In this document: piece after piece, positions 22,338-35,646 of the stretch
Numbering within the stretch: position 1 is the first letter of the stretch
How the letters are laid out: each line of letters begins with the position of its first letter
From: Pseudonocardia oceani
GTDB taxonomy: Bacteria > Actinomycetota > Actinomycetes > Mycobacteriales > Pseudonocardiaceae
Reading direction: 5' to 3'
DNA length: 64,000 nucleotides
Assembly (NCBI RefSeq): GCF_019263585.2
Contig: NZ_JADQDF010000001.1
Coordinates: 4,092,001 to 4,156,000, forward strand
Translations under genes and position numbers: made by a program
The notes under the pieces: generated by a model
Seen by the model: the letters and a program-made list of their open reading frames with translations, nothing else
What the model was told of the DNA's origin: nothing
The model's database searches: none

Positions 22338-24284
22338 TCATTCCCCGAACGCCACGCGGACGTCGTCTGTGGTGGTGGGCCGCTCGGCCGCGCGCGGGCC
22401 GTCGGTGGTGCCCGGCGTCGCCGCGCGCTCCGGGGCGACGATCGACGGGTCGACGCGGAGCACGGCGTAGCCGCCGACCGCACCCGCCCCGAACCCGGGC
22501 GCGAAGACCCGGACCGGTGCGCTGATCACGCCGTCCCGCACGGCGTCGGCGATGGCGATCGGGATGGACGCGGCGGAGACGTTGCCCATCGTCTCGATGT
22601 CGAAGTACAGCTGGTCGTGCGAGAGCCCGGCCTTGTCGGCCAGGCCCAGGATCATCGTCTTGTTGGCCTGGTGCGGCACGATGAGGTCGATCGAGTCGAT
22701 CATCGGGCGGCCGGGCTCGTCGGGGTCGGGCTCGGTGCCCAGCTCGCCGAGCATCTGGTCGAGGTAGCGCTGCACCAGCGACTTGACCTCGGGCCCGTAG
22801 ACGGTGATGTCGTTGTCGAACTCCGGGTTCGGCCAGATGATCGAGTTGACCTCGCTGACCGGCCCGCTGGCGTAGGTCTGCAGCAGCTCGATGTCGCTGG
22901 TCCCGCCGGGCGCCACCACGATCGCGGCCGCGCCGTCGCCGAAGATCATGCGCGAGGTGCGGACCGCGCCGATCTTGTCCGAGAACTTCTCGACGCAGAC
23001 GAGCAGCACGGGCCGCTGCACCTCCTGCAGCAGCCGCACGGCCTCCGACAGGCCGTAGGGCAGGCCCGCGCAGGCGGCGACGATGTCGGCCGACATGTGT
23101 GTCTGCAGGATGCCGAGCTGCCCCGAGAGCCAGCACGCCACGGACGGGATCAGCCGCTCGCTCGTGCAGGTGGCGACGAGGACCGCGCCGATCTCGGCGG
23201 GTGTGCGGCCGGAGTGCTCCAGCGCGGCGAGGGCCGCGTCGAGGGCGAGCTGCTCCAGCGGCCGCTCCGAGTAGCGGCGCTCGTCGATGCCGGTCTTCTT
23301 GCTGATCTCCGCGGCGCTCATCGGCGACCAGGAGAAGCTGGCGTTGCGGATGACGTCGTCGTTGGAGCAGACGAGCTCGCCGCGCACCACCGACAGCGCC
23401 TCCAGCACCGGCTTGACCGCGAAGGCCTCGCGCACCCGCGTCGGCGGGTAGGGCGCGACCGGCTCGACGGGCGGCAGCGGCGGCGGCAGCACCGACGCCG
23501 TGGCCGACGTGCCGGAGCGGACGCGCTCGATGAACGCGCTGACGTCGCGGTTGCGCGGGTGCAGCGCGATCACGACGTCGTCGTCGCCGATCTCGCCGAC
23601 GGGCCGCAGCGTGGTCTCGGCGCGCTCCCACGGGTACTGGTTGTGCAGGACCATCGCCCAGCGCGAGAGCGCCTCCAGCTCGGGCACCGACTCGTCGGCG
23701 TCGAGGATGTCGCCGATCGAGAACGTCGGGAAGTCCGGGTCGTGCGCGGGCAGGACCCAGGTGAGCGCCTCGGGCTGCGCGAGGAGCTCGGCCACCGTCG
23801 GCTTGATCGCCGGCAGCTCCGTGGCGTGGTGGCGCTTGTGCCGGAAGACGTCGAACAGCAGCGCGAACGCGCGGTCCTCGGCCTCGGCGTCGTAGGTGGC
23901 GGGCAGGGACCGGTACGCCTGCTCGACGGCCGCGACCTTGCGCTCGCCGTCCTCCCACGGGGTGAGGACGGGGAGGAAGACGTCACCGCGCGTTCGCGGC
24001 AGGTCGCGGAATCGGGTGGGCCTCTTGTCGAACATGGTCATGGAGTAGCGGTTGACCCAGAACAGGTTCTGGGCCAGGTCGCGCAGGAGCGCGAACCGGC
24101 TGTCGTAGGCGCCGGCCTCGACCCGTTGCAGCAGGTCGGTACCGGTCGGGGCCTTGGACTCGTAGTCCCGCCCGATGACGGCCGTGAACTGCTCGAGGGT
24201 GTCGAGGACCGAGAAGTCGAGTTCCCCGAGGATCGTCGCGGGGAACACGAGCTTGCCGTGGCTGTTGATCACGAACGGCTTCAC
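22338..24284 (-). CDS. KAS III-like ketoacyl synthase with a large extra N-terminal domain
   Basis: 648 residues from a GTG at 24284 (another in-frame GTG at 24308 is possible). Residues ~310-625 are a FabH-type thiolase fold: catalytic Cys405 in AACAGLPYG, His in IVPHQANKT and Asn in TMGNVSAASIP. FGDGAAA and the C-terminal GFGAGAVGGYAVLR also fit. FabH is normally ~330 residues; the first ~260 here match nothing I recognise. They start VKPFVINSHGKLVFPATI and contain several acidic and His-rich patches (RHKRHHATELP). The domain may bind an acyl carrier or decide starter choice. The neighbouring reductase makes a fatty-acid-like or polyketide-like role plausible. Confidence 0.8.
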   Translation of the reverse strand: MKPFVINSHGKLVFPATILGELDFSVLDTLEQFTAVIGRDYESKAPTGTDLLQRVEAGAYDSRFALLRDLAQNLFWVNRYSMTMFDKRPTRFRDLPRTRGDVFLPVLTPWEDGERKVAAVEQAYRSLPATYDAEAEDRAFALLFDVFRHKRHHATELPAIKPTVAELLAQPEALTWVLPAHDPDFPTFSIGDILDADESVPELEALSRWAMVLHNQYPWERAETTLRPVGEIGDDDVVIALHPRNRDVSAFIERVRSGTSATASVLPPPLPPVEPVAPYPPTRVREAFAVKPVLEALSVVRGELVCSNDDVIRNASFSWSPMSAAEISKKTGIDERRYSERPLEQLALDAALAALEHSGRTPAEIGAVLVATCTSERLIPSVACWLSGQLGILQTHMSADIVAACAGLPYGLSEAVRLLQEVQRPVLLVCVEKFSDKIGAVRTSRMIFGDGAAAIVVAPGGTSDIELLQTYASGPVSEVNSIIWPNPEFDNDITVYGPEVKSLVQRYLDQMLGELGTEPDPDEPGRPMIDSIDLIVPHQANKTMILGLADKAGLSHDQLYFDIETMGNVSAASIPIAIADAVRDGVISAPVRVFAPGFGAGAVGGYAVLRVDPSIVAPERAATPGTTDGPRAAERPTTTDDVRVAFGE

Positions 24285-24413
24285 GGTCCCTACCCAACGT
24301 GATCTCACACGGTGATCACAACCGCCAGTCGACCCATGTTCGGGAGGTCATACCCGGACGTGCGCGTCGGGTGTGAGTGTCGTCGCGACCGGCGGGGTGC
24401 AGGATGACCGGTG

Positions 24414-25637
24414 ATGAGCCGCCCCCACACGCACCACTCGTCCGTCCGCCTGCGCGCCCGCGCCGTCCCGGCCCGCCGGTCGGCCGGGCCGTGGCTCGTC
24501 GGGCTGGCGGCAGGGGTGCTGGCGTGCACGGGTGCGTTCCTGGTGCCGACCGGTCCCGCCCCGGCGGCGCCGGTGCCGCTGGCCGCGCACGCGGCCGCAC
24601 CCGCTCCCGTCGACGACCGGTTGCCCGACTGCGCCGCCGTCGTCGCCGCGATGTCGCCGCGGGCGCTGCTCGCGCAACGGCTCATGGTGGGCGTCGACGC
24701 GGCCGACCCGGCGGCGGCCGCGGAGACCGTGCGCACGTCCCAGGTGGGCGGGGTGTTCCTGCCGGGCAACGCCACCGCGCTGCTGCGCGACCAGGCGCTG
24801 CGCGCGCTGCAGGCGGGGGCGCGGCTCCCGGTCACGGTGGCCGTCGACGACGAGGGCGGGCGCGTGCAGCGCATCGACGAGCTCGACGGCGACCTGCCCA
24901 GCGCCCGCGCGATGAGCGGGATGACCACCGACGAGGTGCGGGCGCTCGCGGTGGCGCGCGGCCGGGCGTTGGCGGCCCGCGGCGTCACGCAGGACATCGC
25001 GCCGGTCGTCGACCTCGGGGGGCAGTCCGCGCGCGAGGTGATCGGCGACCGGTCCTTCGGCACCGACCCCAACGACGTCACGCGCTACGCCCTCGCGTTC
25101 GCCGAGGGCCTGCGCGAGGCCGGGATCGAGCCGGTCGTCAAGCACTTCCCGGGCCACGGCCGGGCCGACGGCGACTCGCACGCCGGGCGCGTCACCACTC
25201 CGCCGCTCGACGAGCTGCGCAGCGCCGACCTGCGCCCCTACGCCGATCTCGTCGGCCCCGGCGCCCCGCTGGCGACGGGCCCCCTGCCCGCGGCGGTGAT
25301 GGTCGGGCACCTCGACGTCCCCGGCCTCACCGACGGCCTGCCCAGCTCGCTCACCCCGGCGGTGTACGCGCTGCTGCGCGACGAGTACGGCTTCGCCGGA
25401 GTGGTCTACACCGACGACCTCGGCGCGATGAAGGCCGTCACGGGGCAGTACGAGCTGCCCGAGGCCGTGCTCGCCGCGCTCGACGCGGGGGCCGACGTGG
25501 CCCTGTGGTCGGCCGGCGGCGACCCGGATCCGATCCTCGACGCGCTGGAGCCGGCCCTGGCCGCGGGCACGCTGGACGCGGGGGAGAACACGGCCGCGGT
25601 GACCCGGGTGCTGCGCTCCAAGTCGGTCTGCGGCTGA
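24414..25637 (+). CDS. Exported glycoside hydrolase family 3 protein (NagZ/LpqI-like)
   Basis: 407 residues. A basic N-terminus and one hydrophobic segment (PWLVGLAAGVLACTGAFLV, ~25-43) form a signal peptide or anchor. The GH3 TIM barrel shows VAVDDEGGRVQRI, the KHFPGHG signature (~245) whose His region acts in acid/base chemistry, and VVYTDDLGAMKAV with the nucleophilic Asp. Homologues such as LpqI cleave N-acetylglucosamine from muropeptides in cell-wall recycling. Export suggests action outside the membrane. Start taken at the ATG following a GTG. Confidence 0.87.
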   Translation: MSRPHTHHSSVRLRARAVPARRSAGPWLVGLAAGVLACTGAFLVPTGPAPAAPVPLAAHAAAPAPVDDRLPDCAAVVAAMSPRALLAQRLMVGVDAADPAAAAETVRTSQVGGVFLPGNATALLRDQALRALQAGARLPVTVAVDDEGGRVQRIDELDGDLPSARAMSGMTTDEVRALAVARGRALAARGVTQDIAPVVDLGGQSAREVIGDRSFGTDPNDVTRYALAFAEGLREAGIEPVVKHFPGHGRADGDSHAGRVTTPPLDELRSADLRPYADLVGPGAPLATGPLPAAVMVGHLDVPGLTDGLPSSLTPAVYALLRDEYGFAGVVYTDDLGAMKAVTGQYELPEAVLAALDAGADVALWSAGGDPDPILDALEPALAAGTLDAGENTAAVTRVLRSKSVCG

Positions 25638-25649
25638 CGCCACTCACGA

Positions 25650-25665
25650 GGCGGCGCCAGCCGCC
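25650..25665. terminator. Short GC stem-loop between convergent genes
   Basis: GGCGGC-GCCA-GCCGCC is a perfect 6-bp stem with a tetraloop, 12 nt after the GH3 stop and before the convergent carboxylase stop. No T tract. Confidence 0.35.
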
Positions 25666-25720
25666 GGCCGCCGGGCCGTGAGCGGAGACGAGTGCCGGAA
25701 CACCCGAGTGCATCCACGGG

Positions 25721-31306
<5,586 letters not shown>

Positions 31307-31412
31307 CTCGCTCCCCTCGTCCGGTGCGCCGGGGTCACCGGCCGGGACCCACCCAAGCCGACCCGGCAGGGGCGGCACAACCTGCGCCCGGGGGAACCGG
31401 GGTGAAACCCGC

Positions 31413-31418
31413 CATGAT
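31413..31418 (+). promoter_or_regulatory. -10-like hexamer of a leaderless promoter
   Basis: CATGAT ends 6 nt before the GTG at 31425. Confidence 0.4.
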
Positions 31419-31424
31419 GGGTGC

Positions 31425-32285
31425 GTGACGGTACGAACGACGGCGGTACGCATCCCGGTGGGCACGCTCGACGTCCGCGAGTCCGGTCCCCCCGACGGCC
31501 CGCCGGTCCTGCTGCTGCACGGCTTCCCGCAGGGCCCCGAGTCCTGGGACGAGGTGGTGCCCGCCCTGAACGGGGCCGGCTACCGCACGCTCGCCCCCGA
31601 GCAGCGTGGCTACGCGGCCGGTGCGCGGCCGTCCGGGCGCAGGGCCTACCGGCTCGCCGACCTGGCGTCCGACGCGCTCGCGGTGGTCGCGGAGCTGGCC
31701 GGCGGCCGCGCGCACGTCGTCGGCCACGACTGGGGCGCGGCGGTCGCGTGGCGGCTCGGTTCCCGGTACCCCGACGCCGTGCGCTCGCTCACCGCGGTCT
31801 CCGTGCCGCCCGCCGCGGCGTTCGCGCGGTCGCTCGTGACGACCCGGCAGGTGCTCGCGTCGTGGTACATCGGGGCGTTCCAGCTGCCGTGGGTGCCCGA
31901 GCGGCTGCTGCGGCCCGACGAGCGCGGGTGGTCGCCGGTCCTGGAGGGGGCGCTGCGCCGCACCGGGCAGACGCCCGAGCGCGCGCGCCGCGACGCGCTG
32001 CGGATGGCGCAGCCGGGCGCGCTCACCGCCGCGCTCGACTGGTACCGCGGCATCGCCGTCAGCGACCCGCGCGAGACCGACCCGCCCGTCACCGTGCCCA
32101 CGCTGTTCGTCTGGAGCGACGGCGACACCGCGATCACGCGGCAGGGCATCGAGCTCACTCACCGCCACGTGACCGGGCCCTACACCTACGCGGAGCTGCG
32201 CGGGGTCAGCCACTGGATCCCCGAGGAGGCGCCCGCCGAGTTCGCCGCGCGCCTGCTCGACCACCTCGCCGCGCACCCGGGCTGA
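31425..32285 (+). CDS. Alpha/beta hydrolase, soluble epoxide hydrolase type
   Basis: 286 residues. HGFPQGPESW carries the oxyanion-hole HGFP motif; VVGHDWGAAVAW has Asp instead of Ser at the nucleophile elbow (H-D-W-G), which marks epoxide hydrolases and haloalkane dehalogenases. The acid is expected in VWSDGDTAI and the base in GVSHWIPEEAP. Epoxide hydrolysis is the likeliest activity. GTG start at 31425 from a leaderless promoter, divergent from the carboxylase gene; the VOC gene follows after 3 nt and is probably co-transcribed. Confidence 0.85.
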   Translation: MTVRTTAVRIPVGTLDVRESGPPDGPPVLLLHGFPQGPESWDEVVPALNGAGYRTLAPEQRGYAAGARPSGRRAYRLADLASDALAVVAELAGGRAHVVGHDWGAAVAWRLGSRYPDAVRSLTAVSVPPAAAFARSLVTTRQVLASWYIGAFQLPWVPERLLRPDERGWSPVLEGALRRTGQTPERARRDALRMAQPGALTAALDWYRGIAVSDPRETDPPVTVPTLFVWSDGDTAITRQGIELTHRHVTGPYTYAELRGVSHWIPEEAPAEFAARLLDHLAAHPG

Positions 32286-32288
32286 GCC

Positions 32289-32660
32289 GTGGAGATCCTC
32301 TCGTCCCGCGTCCTGCTGCGGCCCGCCGACCACGACGCGACCCTCGCCTTCTACCGCGACGTCCTGGGCCTCGCGGTCGCCCGCGAGTTCCCCGGCGGCA
32401 CGGTCTTCTTCGCCGGCAACGGGTTCGTCGAGGTGTCGGGCGCGCGCGAGCCGGGGGAGCGCACCGGCGTCGCGCTGTGGCTGCAGGTCCGCGACCTCGA
32501 CGTGGCCGCCCGCGAGCTCGCCGCGCACGTCGTGCGGGAGCCGCGGACCGAGCCGTGGGGCCTGCGCGAGATGTGGCTGGCCGACCCCGACGGCGTTCGC
32601 ATCGTGGTCGTCGAGGTGCCGCCGGACCACCCGATCCGCCGCGACGTCCGCCACGACTGA
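32289..32660 (+). CDS. VOC-superfamily (glyoxalase/bleomycin resistance fold) protein
   Basis: 123 residues with the paired beta-alpha-beta-beta-beta modules of the vicinal oxygen chelate fold: RPADHDATLAFYRDVLGLAV, then LWLQVRDLDVAARELAA and MWLADPDGVRIVVVEVP. Too little of the metal-ligand pattern is conserved to name a reaction. The GTG start is 3 nt after the hydrolase stop, so it probably shares that gene's transcript. Confidence 0.8.
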   Translation: MEILSSRVLLRPADHDATLAFYRDVLGLAVAREFPGGTVFFAGNGFVEVSGAREPGERTGVALWLQVRDLDVAARELAAHVVREPRTEPWGLREMWLADPDGVRIVVVEVPPDHPIRRDVRHD

Positions 32661-32663
32661 GGC

Positions 32664-33068
32664 CTACGGCGCGGCGGGGTCGGCGTCCTGCTCGACGTTG
32701 CGCTTGATCGCGTCGAGGGTCTCCTCGAGCCCGCGCTCGATCCGCTCGTCCTCGACGTGCTCGGTGTGCAGGCGGACGGTCACCTGCGAGCCGGAGGCGG
32801 CGCCGGTGACCTCGAGCTCGCCGCTGTAGTCGTGCGGCCCGGGCGCGCCCCAGCGGATGGTGCGCGACTCCTCCTCGGCGGTGAACCAGGCGTCGCCCTC
32901 GCGCTCGGTGCCCTCGACCTCGGCGACGGTGTGCACCTTCTCCCCGCCCGCGGGCTCGGCCGAGCGCATGGCCGCGAAGTAGTGCGGCAGGTTCTCCACG
33001 TCGGAGAGGTAGTCGAACAGGACGCCGGGCTCGGCCTCGACGGTCGCGCTGCGCTCGTGGTCACCCAT
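32664..33068 (-). CDS. SRPBCC-superfamily (START-like) protein
   Basis: 134 residues. SATVEAEPGVLFDYLSDVENLPHYFAAM is the typical opening of polyketide-cyclase/START-like lipid-binding folds, ending in a long amphipathic C-terminal helix (ERGLEETLDAIKRNVEQ). The cavity binds small hydrophobic ligands in this superfamily; the ligand here is unknown. It lies 30 nt downstream of the HxlR regulator on the same strand and converges on the VOC gene, 3 nt apart at the stops. Confidence 0.8.
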   Translation of the reverse strand: MGDHERSATVEAEPGVLFDYLSDVENLPHYFAAMRSAEPAGGEKVHTVAEVEGTEREGDAWFTAEEESRTIRWGAPGPHDYSGELEVTGAASGSQVTVRLHTEHVEDERIERGLEETLDAIKRNVEQDADPAAP

Positions 33069-33098
33069 GCTGCGGGGCGTACCCCGCGCCCGCGAGCG

Positions 33099-33566
33099 TC
33101 AACCGGCTCGCAGGGCCGGCTCGAGCGCGAGCGTGTTCAGGCGCGTGCCCGACTCCACCACGTGGCCCTCGGCGCACCGCACCTCGACGTGCACCGGCGC
33201 GCCGCACCCGGCGTGCTCCACGCGCATCGGCGGGCCGTCGGCTCCGGCCAGGTGGCGGTCGCCGTAGTCGAGCATCGCGAGCAGGACGGGGCGCAGGTCG
33301 CGGCCCGCCGGGGTGAGCCGGTACTCGTGGCGCTCGCGGCGGCCGGGCTCGCGGTAGGGCACCTTCTCGACGAGGCCGGACTCGGTGAGCGTGACCAGCC
33401 GCCGCGTGAGGACGTTGCGCGCGATGCCCAGGTGGGCGGTCAGGTCGTCGAAGCGGCGGATCCCGTTGAACAGGTCCCGCAGCACGAGGACGGTCCACGC
33501 GTCGCCCACCAGCGCCGCGGTCCGGGCCACGGAGCAGCGGGCGCTGGGCAGCTCCCTGAAGTCCAT
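33099..33566 (-). CDS. HxlR-family transcriptional regulator
   Basis: 155 residues. CSVARTAALVGDAWTVLVLRDLFNG is the HxlR N-terminal signature with the conserved early Cys and W, followed by the winged helix (GIARNVLTRRLVTLTESGLVEK) and RHEYRLTPAGRDLRPVL. The C-terminus carries CGAPVHVEVRC, a possible metal or redox pair. HxlR proteins often sense reactive electrophiles through Cys. The divergent MFS gene with an inverted repeat between them makes it the likely repressor of that pump. Leaderless -10 TACCCT lies 6 nt before the ATG. Confidence 0.9.
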   Translation of the reverse strand: MDFRELPSARCSVARTAALVGDAWTVLVLRDLFNGIRRFDDLTAHLGIARNVLTRRLVTLTESGLVEKVPYREPGRRERHEYRLTPAGRDLRPVLLAMLDYGDRHLAGADGPPMRVEHAGCGAPVHVEVRCAEGHVVESGTRLNTLALEPALRAG

Positions 33567-33572
33567 GCGGCC

Positions 33573-33578
33573 AGGGTA
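33573..33578 (-). promoter_or_regulatory. -10 hexamer of a leaderless promoter for the HxlR gene
   Basis: TACCCT on the reverse strand ends 6 nt before the ATG at 33566. Confidence 0.5.
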
Positions 33579-33601
33579 GCCCGCGGATGGGTTGCGCGCG
33601 A

Positions 33602-33626
33602 GGACGCAGCATGTTTGTCTGCGTCC
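33602..33626. promoter_or_regulatory. Candidate HxlR operator before the MFS gene
   Basis: GGACGCAG-CATGTTTGT-CTGCGTCC is a perfect 8-9-8 inverted repeat. It ends 3 nt before the MFS start codon and lies about 23 nt behind the HxlR -10 box, so occupation would block both transcripts. Confidence 0.65.
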
Positions 33627-33629
33627 ACC

Positions 33630-35030
33630 ATGAGAACTCAGCGACCCGCCCTCGTCCTCGCGGTGACGTCGCTGGCGGCCTTCCTGGTCTTCCTCGACGT
33701 CACGATCGTGAACATCGCCTTCCCCGACGTCCGGGCGACCTACCCCGACACGTCGCTGGCCGACCTCTCGTGGGTCTTCACGGCCTACAACGTCGTGTTC
33801 GCGGCGCTGCTCATCCCGGCCGGCCGCCTGGCCGACGCCCGGGGCAGGCGCCGGATCTTCGGCGTCGGGCTCGTCCTGTTCGGGCTCGCCTCGCTGGCCT
33901 GCGCGCTGGCGCCGACGGCGGGTGCGCTCGTCGCGGCCCGCGCGGTGCAGGCCGTCGCCGCCGCGCTGCTCGCCCCGGCCTCGCTCGCGCTGCTGCTCCC
34001 GGCGTTCCCGCCCGAGCGGCGCGGTGCGGCCGTCGGGCTGTGGGGCGCCACCGGCGCGATCGCCGCGGCCACCGGCCCGGCCCTGGGCGGCGTGCTCGTC
34101 GACGCCTTCGGGTGGCGCGCGGTGTTCTTCGTCAACCTGCCGGTCGTGGTGCTCACGCTCGTCGCCTCGCGGTTCGTGCTGACGGAGTCGCGCGACCCCG
34201 ACGCCCGGCTGCCCGACCCGGTCTCGGTCGTGCTGCTCGGCACGGGTGTCGCCGCGATCTCGCTGGGGATCGTGCGCGGGGAGGACGGCGGCTGGGGCGA
34301 CGCGGTGTGGCCGCTCGTCGCCGGCGCCGTGCTGCTGGTGCTGTTCGGCGTCCGCAGCGCCCGGGTCGCGCGCCCGCTCGTGGAGCCCGCGCTGTTCCGA
34401 CTGCGCAGCTTCGCCGGCTCGATCGCGGGCTACCTCGTGTTCTCCGGGGGCTTCTACGCGCTGCTGCTGTCGAACATCCTGTTCCTCACCGGCGTCTGGG
34501 GCTACGACGTGCTCACGGCCGGGCTCGCCGTCACGCCCGGGCCGCTGATGGCCGCGCTGGCGTCGTCGGTGGGCGGGCGGGTGGCCGACCGGTTCGGCGC
34601 CGGCGCGTCGGTCGTCACCGGGGGGCTGCTGTTCACGGCGGGCTGCGTGCTGTTCGCGGGCGCCGTCGGGCCCGACCCGGCCTGGCTCACCGTGTTCCTG
34701 CCCGGGCAGCTGCTCACCGGCCTCGGCGTCGGCGCCGTCTACGCGGGGCTCGGCACGGCGGCGGTGTCGGAGCTGCCGCCCGTGCGGTTCGCCACGGGCA
34801 GCGCCGTCGGCACCTGCGCGCGCCAGATCGGCGCGGTACTGGGCATCGCGCTGCTGCTGTCCGGGCTCGCCGCGGCCGGCTCGTCGTTCGAGGCGTTCCG
34901 CACGGGGTGGATCGCCATGGCCGCGGGTGGCATCGTCACGGTCCTGTGCGGGGTCGTGGTCGGCGCCGCGCGGGCCCGCTCCGCTCCCGTCCCCGCACCC
35001 GCTCCCGTGTCCCTGGAGGAACCGGCATGA
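33630..35030 (+). CDS. MFS drug-efflux transporter (DHA2, EmrB/QacA type)
   Basis: 466 residues, about 14 membrane spans. Residues 19-45 (LVFLDVTIVNIAFPDV) hold the D-x-T-x-V-N-x-A-L-P-like motif of 14-span drug:H+ antiporters, and GRLADARGRRRIF is the MFS motif A loop. Expected to expel hydrophobic compounds by proton exchange. Divergent from the HxlR regulator with a palindrome at its start; its stop overlaps the ATG of a PaaI-type thioesterase, so pump and thioesterase are made together. Confidence 0.9.
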   Translation: MRTQRPALVLAVTSLAAFLVFLDVTIVNIAFPDVRATYPDTSLADLSWVFTAYNVVFAALLIPAGRLADARGRRRIFGVGLVLFGLASLACALAPTAGALVAARAVQAVAAALLAPASLALLLPAFPPERRGAAVGLWGATGAIAAATGPALGGVLVDAFGWRAVFFVNLPVVVLTLVASRFVLTESRDPDARLPDPVSVVLLGTGVAAISLGIVRGEDGGWGDAVWPLVAGAVLLVLFGVRSARVARPLVEPALFRLRSFAGSIAGYLVFSGGFYALLLSNILFLTGVWGYDVLTAGLAVTPGPLMAALASSVGGRVADRFGAGASVVTGGLLFTAGCVLFAGAVGPDPAWLTVFLPGQLLTGLGVGAVYAGLGTAAVSELPPVRFATGSAVGTCARQIGAVLGIALLLSGLAAAGSSFEAFRTGWIAMAAGGIVTVLCGVVVGAARARSAPVPAPAPVSLEEPA

Positions 35031-35551
35031 CCGCCACCCCGGCCCCGGCGCCCCCGAACGCCGTGCGTGAGCGCACGTACCGCTGGGAGGACCCGATGGT
35101 GACGGCCGCCGCCGCGGAGGGCGTCGACGGGCTCACGTTCCTGCGCCGGGTCGTGGCGGGGGAGGTCGCGCTCGCGCCGATCGGCTCGACGCTCGGCATG
35201 TCGCTGCTGGAGGTCGAGGAGGGGCGCGTGGTGTTCGGGCTGGAGCCTGCGGAGTTCCACTTCAACCCCATCGGCTCGGTCCACGGCGGCGTCTACGCGA
35301 CGATGCTCGACTCGGCCACGGGCTGCGCGGTGCACTCCGCCCTGCCCGCCGGCGTCCGGTACACGAGCCTGGACCTCAGCGTGAAGTTCCTGCGCGGGCT
35401 GGGGGAGAAGTCCGGCCCGGTCCGGTGCGAGGGGCTGGTGGTGCACCTCGGTGGGCGGACGGCGCTGGCGGAGGCGCGGTTGTACGACGGGCAGGACCGG
35501 CTGTGCGCCCACGCCACGAGCAGCTGCATGATCTTCCGCCCGCCGACCTGA
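35027..35551 (+). CDS. PaaI-family hotdog thioesterase
   Basis: 174 residues. FNPIGSVHGGVYATMLDSATG is the PaaI signature (H-G-G and the catalytic Asp), with YTSLDLSVKFLRGL and the closing ATSSCMIF strand. Family members hydrolyse aromatic or medium-chain acyl-CoAs. The ATGA overlap with the pump gene is unusual for this family and suggests both respond to the same compound, perhaps an aromatic acid sensed by the HxlR protein. Confidence 0.85.
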   Translation: MTATPAPAPPNAVRERTYRWEDPMVTAAAAEGVDGLTFLRRVVAGEVALAPIGSTLGMSLLEVEEGRVVFGLEPAEFHFNPIGSVHGGVYATMLDSATGCAVHSALPAGVRYTSLDLSVKFLRGLGEKSGPVRCEGLVVHLGGRTALAEARLYDGQDRLCAHATSSCMIFRPPT

Positions 35552-35563
35552 CCCCCACGCCTC

Positions 35564-35637
35564 GCGAGTTCGCCGCCGGGCCGCGCGAGTTCGCCGCTTC
35601 TGCCCGGAGGTCGCCGCTCTGCTGCGCGAGCTCGCCG
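35564..35637. repeat. Small array of GCGAGTTCGCCG-type units, 20-21 bp period
   Basis: Units start near 35564, 35585, 35605 and 35626 (GCGAGTTCGCCG, the same again, then CGGAGGTCGCCG and GCGAGCTCGCCG). The reverse complement of the unit is the core of the larger array at 38966-39203. It sits between the stops of the convergent PaaI and MFS genes. Confidence 0.8.
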
Positions 35638-35646
35638 CCGGTGCCG

